DNA from: Theristus sp. LFF4_11
Taxonomy: Eukaryota > Nematoda > Chromadorea > Monhysterida > Xyalidae
Length of the DNA: 64,000 bases
Direction: 5' to 3'
Assembly (NCBI GenBank): GCA_030248135.1
Contig: JASANC010005780.1
Location: 1 to 64,000, forward strand
This document shows positions 37,601 through 48,500 of this stretch, one piece after another (positions within the stretch are counted from its first letter, which is position 1; every line of letters begins with the position of its first letter). The notes beneath the pieces are model-generated. The model saw only the letters and a list, made by a program, of their open reading frames with translations, did no database searches and was not told the DNA's origin. Position numbers and translations under genes: made by a program.

Positions 37601-39496
37601 TCTGGACCGATTTCGCCAATTTCCACGGCCGATTTGCCCGAAATCGTCATGATTCAGTATCTAGAGTTGCTCACATAAAAAAACTAACCCAAAATCCGTG
37701 ATCAGCGCATTGAATTACCCTGGAAAACACCCTTTTCTTGTTTTTCGTTTCTGGACCGATTTCGCCAATTTCCAGGGCCGATTCGCCCGAAATCGTCACG
37801 ATTCAGCATCTAGAGTTGCTCACGTAAGAAAACTAACCCAAAATTCGCGATCAGCGCATTGAATTACCCTGGAAAACACCCTTTTCTTGTTTTTCGTTTC
37901 TGGACCGTTTTCGCCAATTTCCACGGCCGATTCGCCCGAAATCGTCACGATTCAGCATCTAGAGTTGCTCACGTAAGAAAACTAACCCAAAATCCGTGAT
38001 CAGCGCATTGAATTCCTACGGACTAGACCTTTTTCCTATTATTTTTCGTAGCTCAGACAAAATTTGTAAGAGTGAACAACTGATACCCAGTCAAAATGCT
38101 ACGATCTTTCAAAAAATGCACAATTTTGACTTAAAAAAGTGCCCGGGCAAAAAATAAACCAAATTTTCAGAATCTATGGGTGAAATTACTTTAGGAAACA
38201 TTTTTGTTCAACTGTGAAAGTGTCCCAGCTAAAAATTGAAAGGGCGAACACTTAAAACCAGGTGAAAACCCTGCGAACTTTTAAAAATGCCCAATTTTTT
38301 ACCCAAAAACAGGGTCTGGATAAAAAATTGACCCAATTTTCAAAATATCCGGGTGGAATTACCCCAGGGTACATTTTTGTTCGACTGTGAAAGTGTCGCA
38401 GGTGAGAATTGAAAGGGCGGCGAACACATGTTGATTACATACCTGAAAAAAAACCAAGGAAAATAAGTAACAAAAATTTCAGAATAGGTTATTCCTGTCT
38501 ACAGCGTATGGAAAGTTGTCCGGTTAAAAATTTTTCGCGGCTCCAAGCACAACTTTGGATGTTCTGTTCGTGTGCACAGAACCAAGTTTGTGGCTTATAT
38601 ATAGATACTATGTTCTCTGCAGCGCAGCGAGAAAGTTTAAAAAACGGGCGCGAGGGCATAAGCGCATAACGGCTCATATTATGCGTGATGCGCTGTCCGC
38701 TCGCTGCGCTCGCTCGCGCATCCGCATGATTTATGATTATAAAAGTCGGTGGCGACTAAAAAGTAAGTCCCTTTACTCCCCGATTACATGTTCACAAATT
38801 GCGGCTCAATAGTTACAAAACCAAATTTATTTTTGATACTGAATTGATATTTCTGCCAAATTCTGTACACCGAGTTATGTTTTTGGAATCGACTCTCCAT
38901 GACTTGAATTTGGCAAGTCTGGTCCAACTTTTGGAACACGGAGTAAAACTAGTCCATTTTCTCAGACACTACTACACTGTCGCAAACCTGACTACTGCTG
39001 TTAAAGCAAATTTAGTGAAAAATGATGAAGCTTGGATTTGTCAAACTTGCCGATTCCAAATGAGACACAAATTCAAAAGGATCTTCCGATTGTTCTGTGT
39101 CAGCCAGAGAACACGCCATGTCTTCAAACAAGGCTTCGGTCACTGAAATGGAACATGGTGCACTGTTGCAACGATAATGAGAGAAACCGCTTCTGCAAAC
39201 TTTCCCTATTGGAATTTCCCTTAGCCAAAATGAATCAAAATTAAATACCAGCTCTAAGTTTATTGGCAAGCAAGGCAAAAGCGATTTGAAAGATAAGAAC
39301 TTGAGCATTCTTTGCCCCGGCCCATCCCATTTCCCATAGAAATAATTACTCGTGAAAAAAAGATCGTAACACCACCACCACCACCTTTCCATCCCTGCTG
39401 GCTGTCCAACAGAAGACCTTCAAATCTGCGGTCACTTGCGACAGTGTTCACAAACGATTTCTGCTCTCCATCGCCTTCATCAGTGTAAAACTCCAT
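31655..39496 (-). CDS. NUP107: Nuclear pore complex protein Nup107
   Basis: Twenty-one minus-strand exons join in frame from ATG (39494-39496) to stop (31655-31657), giving about 854 residues against about 925 in human. Exons: 39385-39496, 39051-39142, 36056-36114, 35743-35881, 35598-35678, 35457-35545, 35329-35371, 35148-35255, 34816-34998, 34349-34603, 34018-34263, 33631-33772, 33394-33581, 33220-33322, 32699-32853, 32430-32624, 32264-32332, 32154-32198, 32008-32085, 31834-31935 and 31655-31735. Nup107 is an alpha-helical scaffold of the Y-complex. Matching blocks include NEMHTWRLLLLLYKDR, LCHRVGEPMRAAPIV, LVERCLMAALSGRLDVLL, SFADKLWAYAQCTLEHRL, FMAQLVLVLRRLNLH and EIELISSLEWLCFN. The acidic N-terminus is much shorter than in vertebrates. 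Intron 2 uses a GC donor (GCAAGT) and contains the composite repeat at 36144-38730. The boundary of the exon at 35598 could instead be 35588. Confidence 0.95.
32923..33124. mobile_element. MITE in NUP107 intron 14
   Basis: The left end reads TTTTGGTTCTGCGACTTGAT and the right end ATCGAGTCGCAGAACCAAAA, near-perfect inverted repeats about 200 bases apart. The same family occurs at 19119-19319. It has no coding capacity. Confidence 0.75.
36144..38730 (+). mobile_element. Composite repeat element, copy A (in NUP107 intron 2)
   Basis: Three modules in order. First, a 757-base MITE at 36144-36900 with about 150-base inverted ends starting ATTATCTAAAAATGCGGGAG. Second, about seven tandem 149-150-base satellite units at roughly 37000-38030, each with TGCTCACNTAAGAAAACTAA, CACGGCCGATTCGCCC and GAATTACC. 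Third, a transition region of about 650 bases ending in a GC-rich palindromic tip (CGCTCGCTGCGCTCGCTCG) at 38696-38730. Copy B at 47213-50330 has the same modules, the same junction sequence (ATTCTG/CTTTTACATA) and the opposite orientation. The outermost bases of both ends resemble each other (ATTATC plus ATGCGG). No transposase is present. Confidence 0.85.
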
Positions 39497-40226
39497 ATTT
39501 TTTCTCGTTTTTTTTGCACCGCTGGCTCGGGCGCTCGCTCGGTCCGCTTTTGGATGGGGAATGAATCTGGTTTGTTTGTTTTTTGCTTTTGGATTAGGTT
39601 TTGAAACAAAAATCAATTTTTTTTCAATTTTTTTCAAACAACAATATATCATGGTCATCTCATGGCCTAACGACTGAAAAACATGTTCTAGTTGCAACAC
39701 AACAATTTATGAAACGATATTTCAATTCAGTTAAGTCATTTCATTCAACGCCAAACATTGACTCTAGAAGCAGTACCGAAGACGAAAGCAAATTTTCGAG
39801 GGGGGTGTCTGTCGTCCGACACTGCGGTGTCGGTGTCGGTGCGGAGTTTTAGATCATTTCTTGTTTGTGCGGTGGCGCCGTGGCGGTGCGGAGTTTTAGA
39901 CCTGCCCCTGTTTTCTGAAAAACTTTTTTGAAATTCAAAAATAAAACTGCAAAAACCCACCATTTTTTAAACCAAGAAACCGGTTTTTTGGTTACAGTAC
40001 AACATTTTGCTTCCTTTAGCTTTCAAGCAACTGTAGTGGCGAGAGAAACAGTTATTTTTGAATTAAGAAATTTCTTTTTGTTTTTTTTTGCAGCGGTGGC
40101 ACTCTGTGATTGGTCAACTTAACGTAGCACACGCAGATTGGTCCGCGGTTTGCCATAAAGCGTTGGCGCAAGCCCCGAAAATTTTCAGTTGCTCACTTTT
40201 TTTCGCCGTTCTTACCCCATTCTGCC
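39497..40226. other. Promoter region upstream of NUP107, with dispersed repeat
   Basis: Upstream of the NUP107 start. A segment of about 120 bases at 39647-39770 (ATCATGGTCATCTCATGGCC to TTGACTCTAGAAG) recurs in direct orientation at 46354-46473. Two ATTGG (inverse CCAAT) boxes lie at 40109-40113 and 40137-40141. No coding signal is seen apart from the tentative start at 40227. Confidence 0.5.
40103..40145 (-). promoter_or_regulatory. Paired CCAAT boxes
   Basis: Two CCAAT pentamers on the minus strand (GTTGACCAATCA and GCGGACCAATCT) are 28 bases apart in a GC-richer patch. They precede the tentative plus-strand start at 40227 and lie upstream of divergent NUP107. NF-Y binding would be the expected reading. 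Confidence 0.4.
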
Positions 40227-40661
40227 ATGACCGTGCACTTGATGACGACGCGCACCAGACACAGCGCTGGGCGTGGTGTCATCATCAGCAGCTTTGACCA
40301 AATACAGAGGTCATGGTTGCTGATGTTGGCCATCTGCTGCATCGTGCCCTGGGCAAGCGGCGTTGACTGCGGCGCGGCGGGAGATTACACCGAGGGTGAA
40401 GGCGCGTGGATGACCCTCAACGTGGCCGTCTCTGCCCTTCCCATCCGGCGCAGCTGTTATAGTCTGCTCCGTCACTCGCTCCCCGCTGCCGTGTCATATT
40501 GGGCCCGGCGGAACGCTACTTTCTCACCATGCAGTGGGGCAAAAATCGAATTTCAGGGGTCAAACAGGACGGCATGTGAACTGCCTGCCAGAGACGTCTC
40601 TTTTGTGTTTCTCCAGATCGCAAAGGCCAAGGCAAAAAATCAAAAACAGCGATTTGATTGA
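40227..40661 (+). CDS. Tentative open frame with a signal-anchor-like segment
   Basis: ATG at 40227 opens 144 codons with a hydrophobic segment (SWLLMLAICCIVPWASGV) near residue 30, then a cysteine-containing luminal-type stretch (DCGAAGDYTEGEGAWMTL). The local GC content and upstream CCAAT boxes suggest a promoter and first exon, but I found no downstream exon chain. It may be a first exon with distant exons, or chance. Confidence 0.22.
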   Translation: MTVHLMTTRTRHSAGRGVIISSFDQIQRSWLLMLAICCIVPWASGVDCGAAGDYTEGEGAWMTLNVAVSALPIRRSCYSLLRHSLPAAVSYWARRNATFSPCSGAKIEFQGSNRTACELPARDVSFVFLQIAKAKAKNQKQRFD

Positions 40662-43600
40662 ACCGAAACTGGCTGCTACTCGGTTGTATTTGTCTCGTTT
40701 GTTGCGTTGCTATTTGAGAAGTGCATGCATTTTTTGTTGTCAATTGTCATGTTTTTCCTTTTCTGTGTTCATTGTTTTCATACTTTGTAAATATGTCATT
40801 GCACGTGCCACGTAGCAGTCATCATTAGTTCAACTTTATTCGCTGTGTACAAAACAGTTTTTACCGGAGAGAAAGAAAGAAACATTGAAGAAACGTCTCT
40901 CGCAGACAGTTCATGTCCCAGCGCCATGCCGGACTGTTTGGAAATGATTTTTTTTTAGAAGGGGAGGGGAATAAAAACGCAGGCTTTCAACATTTCAAGT
41001 TACTGCATGCTGAGAAAACGTAGTCGGCCACCGGACAACCCTCTTTGGCAGGACAGCGGTTTGGACTCGAAGCGGAGTGGTGCGCAACTTTCAATGGTTG
41101 TTTTGGGCTTGATGTGCCTAGAGGGTTTGAAGCGTGCCGGGCGTCTCTGGTCCCTACTCTCGAGTTCTGCAGTCAGCACGCTTGTTCAACGGTGCCATGT
41201 GGTCGGTGTCAGCATCAGCAACCGTGTCCCCTGTCAATGGGTCGGGGACTGTGATGATGATACTGCGGTGACTGGGTCACGTGGTCGCGGTGTTCGGTTG
41301 TGTCAGAGCTGGAGGCGGAGCTATGGAGAGCCTCCCGTGAGCAACTCACCATCAAAATTGATCGACTTCGATCAATTTTGAGCAAAATTTTGAAAAATCC
41401 ATATTTTGGAAACAGAACTGGTTGGCCTTCGCTTAGACTGAAGAAGACCACAACTGTCCCTTCGTTGTCAAATCAAAACATAAAAACCCAATTTTCTAGC
41501 ATTTTCAAAATCTATCTTCTAGCATTCAAAAAACGTTCACAAAAACACTCACAATTTAAAGAATAATCTGTTATTTCAGTGCTTCTTTAATTTGGTGGTC
41601 GAAGAATCCCACTGAATCTCTCAAAAACGAGAAAATTTTGTCAAAATTTTAAAAATGGTAGTTTTTCTAAGAAAAACATCCATTTTGGTGTTGTTTTGGT
41701 GAAATTCGGAATGTTGCATTCTGTTTTTTGCCAAACAACTAAACCGCTCCTGCTAGCTGAAGTGCCGAAGAACGAACGGCCACAGGCAAACCCAAACGGC
41801 ACATTCGCTCGAGCGAACGTGCGCGTTCGGGACTGGAGCGTGCAGGCGACCAGGGCGGAGCAATCGGGGCCAGTCCGTTCTGGAGGGGCGACGCGACGAA
41901 CGCCAGAAACAGCTTGGCAAGTGAAGTGGCTGCACTTTCATTGCATCTTGTTGTCACCCACCGCAACTTGATTCAATCCATTATTCAAAATTTTAGCTTC
42001 CAACCGAAAGTCGAAACGCACCCAACAAGTGGCCGGCCTGTCAGCGAACTTTCTAACGACGCGACACACGACAAAGCCACCGACAATCGAGGAACAACGT
42101 GCCTCCGGTTCGGACGTCAAAGTAGCCGCATATCAGCCAGGTTAATAGTGGGTTTTGAGGGTGGTTTGCTCGATAGGAGGTTTGTGATGATTAAAAAGCT
42201 AGATGTATGGATGTACTGGCTGCTGATTGGTTGTTTACACACCAGCAGGATTCAATGCAATGCGAATGCAGTGCAGCCAATCCACCATGCTGGAAAAAAC
42301 CAGCGTGTCTTGGAACGGTGGGAGGGCCTCTTTTTCTATGGTGTTTTCTATGGTGTTCAGTCTGGTTTTGGTCGTTCGACCATTTTTCAGCTGTCCTTTC
42401 TCGTTCGTTTACGGCCCGCCCTGTCGCGTCATCATCCATCCGTCATCCCCTTGCCTTAGCACCAACCAATCAACTCCTTGCCGTCGACGCGCAGACGCCT
42501 GGACGAGACCTCTGCTGCCAGCTTCATCCCGGCCCGAACGTTGCAACAAAAAATGCACCCCAAAAACACTCGAAACAAGTTCACATTCACGTTGTGCGGC
42601 TTTGAAAACTAAGTAAAATTTGTATATTCATTCAGTGAAAGTTCAGTTTTTTGTGATACGGTATGCTGTTTTGTGATCTTGGTTTGTGTGATTCGTGAAT
42701 GGTCTTCCTGTCTGGCCGGGCCGGGCCAGGCCGGGCCGGGATGCGCAGCACAACGGAGTGCACGCATAGGTCTCGTTGTCGACACTACGCCATCACCCGC
42801 TGCAAACGACAACGCAGAGCTGCCAGCTGATCAAAACCCGGAACGCCACGGCGATTGTGACTGGTTGGTTACGAAAAAGTATTTTCAGGTCGTTAAGACG
42901 TTCATTTGCAAACAGAGTGTGTGCTTTTTTCGTGTGTGTGCTTTTCGTGTTTCTGTTTTCCGTTGCACGTTTCACGAGCAAATTTGTTGGTTGGCTGATT
43001 TTCCACTAATAATCTGTTTGTCGATCAAATTTGGTCGAGCAGGGTTGTTTCGGTTTTTATGATTGTTGTCCTGGTTTTTGTTTTGAATGTTTCGCAAAAA
43101 TGTTTCGCTGACTGCATGCATGCATCAGTCGCTGTTTGCATCTTTTACTCTTTTTCGTTTTCGACTAGGGTCCAAAATTTAAGTGAAAATTCCCAATTTT
43201 TTCATAATTCAGAAAATTCGAACCAACGTTGCCCTTAAATTCTTATTATAGCGTTTGTACGGCTGATGCAACTAGTTTGCTTTCCACGCTTGCAAAGCAA
43301 ATGCATTCCGTCGCAGAACTTGATATTAGCTGGCTGAGAAATTTTTTTAGATCGATAAGTTGAGCCGAAAAAACCTCTGTGATTCTGATAGAGATAGATT
43401 CGAAAATTTTTGTGGGGGGGGGGTGGCACTACATGTATGTGCGGGGTGCCCTAGAACAACTACATGTATGTGCAATTATGCGTACGGCTTCATATTTAAA
43501 AGTACATGTACGGTGGTGGTGGTCCACTCCACTATAACACAGGAGGGGCGGAGTCTGGGTGACTGTGCACGCGCACACGAGCATAACACACAAGAAAGAC

Positions 43601-43733
43601 AGAAACGAAGACAGAAACAACGAAAAAATGTGTCGGCGGGGATGCTGGCTGATCTTGAGCTTTGTAACATGCCACGTACTGATACTTTTCATTTATTGAT
43701 ATACAGATTCATAAGACAGAAGGCACAGTGAAT
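40662..43733. other. Intergenic, no confident gene
   Basis: Several GC-rich patches (41.0-41.3, 41.75-41.95, 42.3-42.55, 42.7-42.85 kb) have frames on both strands but no coherent exon chain or recognised family. A CCGGGCC-rich palindromic patch is near 42715-42745. A half MITE end (GCATTCCGTCGCAGAACTTG) is at about 43300, and the dispersed 50-base repeat is at 43481-43530 in inverse orientation to 23200-23249. Confidence 0.4.
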
Positions 43734-45230
43734 TCAGTTCTCGTGCTTGGCGCACACCCTGGCGTGCCTGTCAAAAACGACGCCGCGTGGCTGGTTTCGT
43801 GTCCTCCACAGCGAAAACAACGGGCCAGCAACGAGCCCGATCGCAGCGCCCTTCAGGCCATAATCAACCGCTTTGCTCTGTACGGCAGCGCCGCTGCAAC
43901 ACCCTGAAACAAGCAGGCGCACCCTAGCCCACAAATCAGCAACGAACGACCAAATCTGCTGTGGCCGCGAAACGGAAAATACACGTCAATGTTGTGGCCC
44001 CAACGGATTTTATTGAACTCTGTCTTGCACACAATGCATCACCTGATCACCAACAGATCAACTAACTGTTTGTGATCTACAGTTAGACTGTAGCTGCACT
44101 GTGGTTAGACCGCAGAAATCACACCAAACGTTAACAAATAAGAGCTGAAATTTGTTTACCAACTTAAAAAAGACGACAAACAACCGATGACCGAAACGAC
44201 TTTTTTTCAGACTGTTTCACAGCCACCTGCTTCAGAATAAAATAGTTTTGGGCTTTTAGCCCTTATTAGTTTCAGTTAACATAACTGAATATTCAACTTT
44301 TAAAACCATTGAAAATTATCGAAATTTAATCAGAAACTCGTTGAAAATCCGTGTTTTTTGGCATTTTTACTGTGGTGCCAACCAAACGCCCATAATCCAA
44401 CGCACAACAAGTTGCATGTTGGTGAACAACACTTCCATCTTTAATGAGTGTCTGTGCCAAATTTTAGCTTTATCGGTCAACGTTTGATGTGATTTGTTTC
44501 CATAATTCATAATGATAGATATAAAAATGTGTCCTTAATTCTGGACCACCCTGTATATAGCTGAAGCAAATTTTCCAGACAAATAGGTATCTGAGAAAAT
44601 TTGGGAGGGGCCGCGGGTGCGGGGGCTAGGCGGTCAAAAATAAAAAACAGCTAACCCACGTTTAAAAAAGCTCAAAAGTGAAGCATATTTTGCCTAAAGC
44701 TAAAAGTACCGAAATTTACAGAAAATTCAAGCAAAAGAACAACTATGAAAGAGCATGCTTTTGGCGAATGTATTTTGTCCGTACGCACAGACGTTGTTCT
44801 AAATCCCGTGGGCAAACTAATCGTGTCCGTAATACATTAAGATAGCACACACGACACGATTTTTTAATCGCGTGCGTACGCACAAAAAACTAATTGCTAA
44901 ATGCCTCTTTCGTCAGTTGGTGGTGTTACCTTGAGCAAGTGCCGTCAGTGCTCCGATGGCCGATCCAGCAAGCACACCAGTTTCCACGGATTTGAAAGCC
45001 ACGTGAATTGCCAACTCAGTCTTTGGTCGCGGCACTGTCAATTCTTCTGATGGTGTCGCGTCGCGACGACACGACACGAAGCAGCAAGCAACCAGACAAC
45101 GTAGCGCTTGCAAACGGAGCAGCGAGCACAATCGGACGCTCTGCGAGGCGAATCGTCACCTTATCTGCATCGGAAATGGTAGGCCAAGCTTTGGGACGCT
45201 CAAAAACTTCATCGCAGATGTTGTCGTAGC
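43734..45230 (-). CDS. Small glycine-rich two-helix membrane protein (5' end missing)
   Basis: Three minus-strand exons join in frame: 45093-45230, 44930-45046 and 43734-43903, about 141 residues to the stop. The first codes GYDNICDEVFERPKAWP and RLAERPIVLAAPFASATLS. The next codes KTELAIHVAFKSVETGVLAG and a glycine-zipper helix. The last codes QSKAVDYGLKGAAIGLVAGP followed by basic residues and the C-terminus. Two short Gly/Ala-rich helices spaced by a polar loop resemble small organelle-membrane proteins such as the uncharacterised nematode DUF1757-type family, but I cannot confirm the family. The start exon was not found. It is divergent to metaxin-2, whose ATG is 331 bases away, so the two may share a promoter. 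Confidence 0.55.
44300..44557. repeat. Transposon end with CCACCCTGTA terminus
   Basis: The segment ends TTCTGGACCACCCTGTATA near 44557. The terminal word matches the inverted ends of the element at 56501-56929 and the isolated end at 57593. It lies in the intron between the last two exons of the small membrane-protein gene. Only one end is evident. Confidence 0.35.
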
Positions 45231-45561
45231 CTAAAATCAGTCGGTGAAACGGCCCAAAATCGACTGCTAAAGGTTTTACGAGGTATAATCAAAGAAAATT
45301 TTTGTTGAACTTTCGAAAAATTTTGCCAAAATTGAGGTTTTCAGAGCATATTAGAGGAAAATTTTTCGAATTTAAAAAAAAAATCGGCATTTTTGTTTTT
45401 TTAATCACTTTAAAAAAAAAATTTTCATTTTTGTTTAACAACCCTAGTCCAACTCCAAACCCCTCATATTTTTGTAAAAAATATTTTTCACCATAGATTT
45501 TTTGGTTTGATTGCTTCAACGAGCAGTTGCTGCAATTGCAAGTGCAATTGTGTTCGTGAAA

Positions 45562-48500
45562 ATGTCTAACTTGGTGATCACGTCAGCAGTTGCAGAGGCG
45601 ATGGCAATGGTTGGCGATGGTGATGGCAACCAGGAGTGGCCGGAGGATGCAACGCTGTTTGAACCATGCGAAACTGAACAGGTCTGATGGGTCTGCTTGC
45701 TGACGAGAAGTGAGAAAAGAAGTGAGCTGTCTGCTGTCCCACTCCTGTCCTGGGTAGGGTTACAAGTTAGGTTCGTTCGAAGCGTCTCGTCGAGCTGAGT
45801 TCAGCTAGACTCATTTCAGAACGACCCGGAAAACTATAAGAGCGAAAATCGTGTTTTATTGAAATTATGTCCATTTCATAGAGGGAAAGTTGCATTTTCA
45901 ACAGTAAAACAGGACAATTTTTGACGTGTACTTGAATATTGAACCGTTCTTAGTTGTTCCTCTTTAGAAAATTACCAAAATTTGACTGTGTTCATAAATT
46001 CCTGTTTGCTGTTGCTAAGTCGGCAACCCCTGTCGACCCGGTCGCCCCCCCCCAAGACACTTACTTTCAGGTTCAACCAGCTATGCTATCTGCCTTATGG
46101 CGAGAGCCCACTCTTCAAATCATCGTATCGAAAACACGTACCATGATTTCGCGATCACGTTGCGGACAACTGACAGACGCAAGTTTAACACGTTAGTTTA
46201 GCTCAGCACGCAAGTTTTAACATGTGGCCATGTTATCGGGTATCTGAAAAACGGTCGTGTGGTGTGGTATTAACCAACATCTCCGCTCCAATTGTTTAAC
46301 AATATATCGCACAACTCCACTGTAGACCTATAACATACGCCAATCAACAAGATATCATGTTCATCTCATGGCCTACCGACTGAAAAACATGTTCTAAGTT
46401 GCAAGAAAACGATTTCTGAAACGATATTTCAATTCAGTTAAGTCATTTCAACGCTAAAAATTGACTCTAGAAGTCATCCAAATCTAAGCACACAAAGAAG
46501 TTGGGAAGAAAATTTGGTTTGAACTTTCAAAAAATTATGCCATAAATCGAATTTTCAGAGCAAAGTAGAAGAAAAATTTTCAAATTTTTAAGTTTGGAAA
46601 AAAAATCCAAATTAAAAGTCCCTAGTCCTGGGCCAACTGTGTATCCTGTTTCTGTCTGTTGCCTGTGCCTTTATCCACCAATCAACAATACCATTTTTAG
46701 CCATAATCTATCGTCCAATTTCCCCAAAATTTGCGCGTGCATTTATAGCGTTCAGTTCAGTAGCGACACACCCACCCCACCCCCTCCCCCTTTGCCTCGA
46801 CACGGGTCAATCTCATCTATATTTTTTTAAATACCGTAATTTTTGGAATTTTTCTTGACGTTAAAAGTGTCTATACTGCACCTCCCTCAGAAAACTTTTC
46901 TGCCCGTGCACTCCTCACCGAGAAGGCACCTGACACCCCCTTTAAAATTAGGCAAACAAGCCTGTCAGCGAAGGTGCCGCTTTCGCTTTTGGTTCAGTTG
47001 CAGCTGTTGCTCAGTTGTTGTGTGTGATGCTTTTTGTGCAGGTGTTGATGTACGAGTACGCAGACTGTTTGAGTGCACGTGCGCTGCTGCGCCTGTGCAA
47101 CCTGCCGTTCAAGGTGGCACATCGTCCAAACGCGGAGCACATGTCACCCAGCGGGCAGTTGCCGTTGCTGAAGGTTGCCCACGACACAATTATTATTTAT
47201 TATTATTGCTTTATTATCATGCGGATGCGCGAGCGAGCGCAGCGAGCGGAGAGCGCATCACGCATAATATGAGCCGTTATACCCCAGCGCGCTTTTTTCA
47301 AATTTGCTCGCTGCCTCCAGCGAGCATAGTATAAGTTACAAACTTGGCTCTGTGCACACGAAACGAACACCCAAAGTTGTGTTCTGAGCCGCGAAAAAAT
47401 TTTCATCGGACGACTTTTCATACGCTGTAGACACGAAAAACCTATTCTGAAAACAGTGTTACTTATTTTTCTTGGTATTTTTTTTTTCAGGTATGTAATC
47501 AACATGTGTTCGCCCTTTCAATTTTTACCTGCGACACTTTCACAGTCGAACAAAAATGTTTCCTGGGGTAATTTCATCCGTAGATTTTGCTCTTTGGGTT
47601 AATTTTTTGCCCCGACCTTGTTTTTTGGGTAAAAATTGGGTATTTTTAAAAGTTCGCAGGGTTTTCACCTGGTTTTAAGTGTTCGCTCTTTCAATTTTTA
47701 GCTGGGACACTTTCACAGTTGAACAAAAATGTTTCCTGGGGTAATTTCATCCGTAGATTTTGAAAAATTAGTTTATTTTTTTGCCCGGGCACTTTTTTAG
47801 GTGAAAATTGTGCATTTTTTGAAAGTTCGCATTTTGACTGGATATCAGTTTTTCACTCTTACAAATTTTGTCTGAGCAACGAAAAATAACAGGAAAAACG
47901 TCTAGTCCGTGGGAATTCAATGCGCTAATCACGGATTTTGGGTTAGTTTTCTTACGTGAGCAACTCTAGATGCTGAATCGTGACGATTTCGGGCGAATCG
48001 GCCGTGGTAATTGGCGAAATCGGTCCAGAAACGAAAAAAAAGAAAAGGGTGTTTTCCAGGGTAATTCAATGCGCTGATCACGAATTTTGGGTTAGTTTTC
48101 TTACGTGAGCAACTCTAGATGCTGAATCGTGACGATTTCGGGCGAATCGGCCGTGGAAATTGGCGAAATCGGTCCAGAAACGAAAAACAAGAAAAGGGTG
48201 TTTTCTAGGGTAATTCAATGCGCTGATCACGAATTTTGGGTTAGTATTTTTATGTGAGCAACTCTAGATGCTGAATCGTGACGATTTCGGGCGAATCGGC
48301 CGTGGAAATTGGCGAAATCGGTCCAGAAACGAAAAACAAGAAAAGGGTATTTTCCAGGGTAATTCAATGCGCTGATCACGGATTTTGGGTTAGTTTTTTT
48401 ATGTGAGCAACTCTAGATGCTGAATCGTGACGATTTCGGGCGAATCGGCCGTGGAAATCGGCGAAAACGGTCCAGAAACGAAAAACAAGAAAAGGGTGTT

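Noticed and set aside
41007..42616. Several plus-strand frames of 124-181 codons as a gene
   Set aside because: Mutually overlapping frames, no consistent splice chain, no family; both strands are equally open in GC-rich patches.
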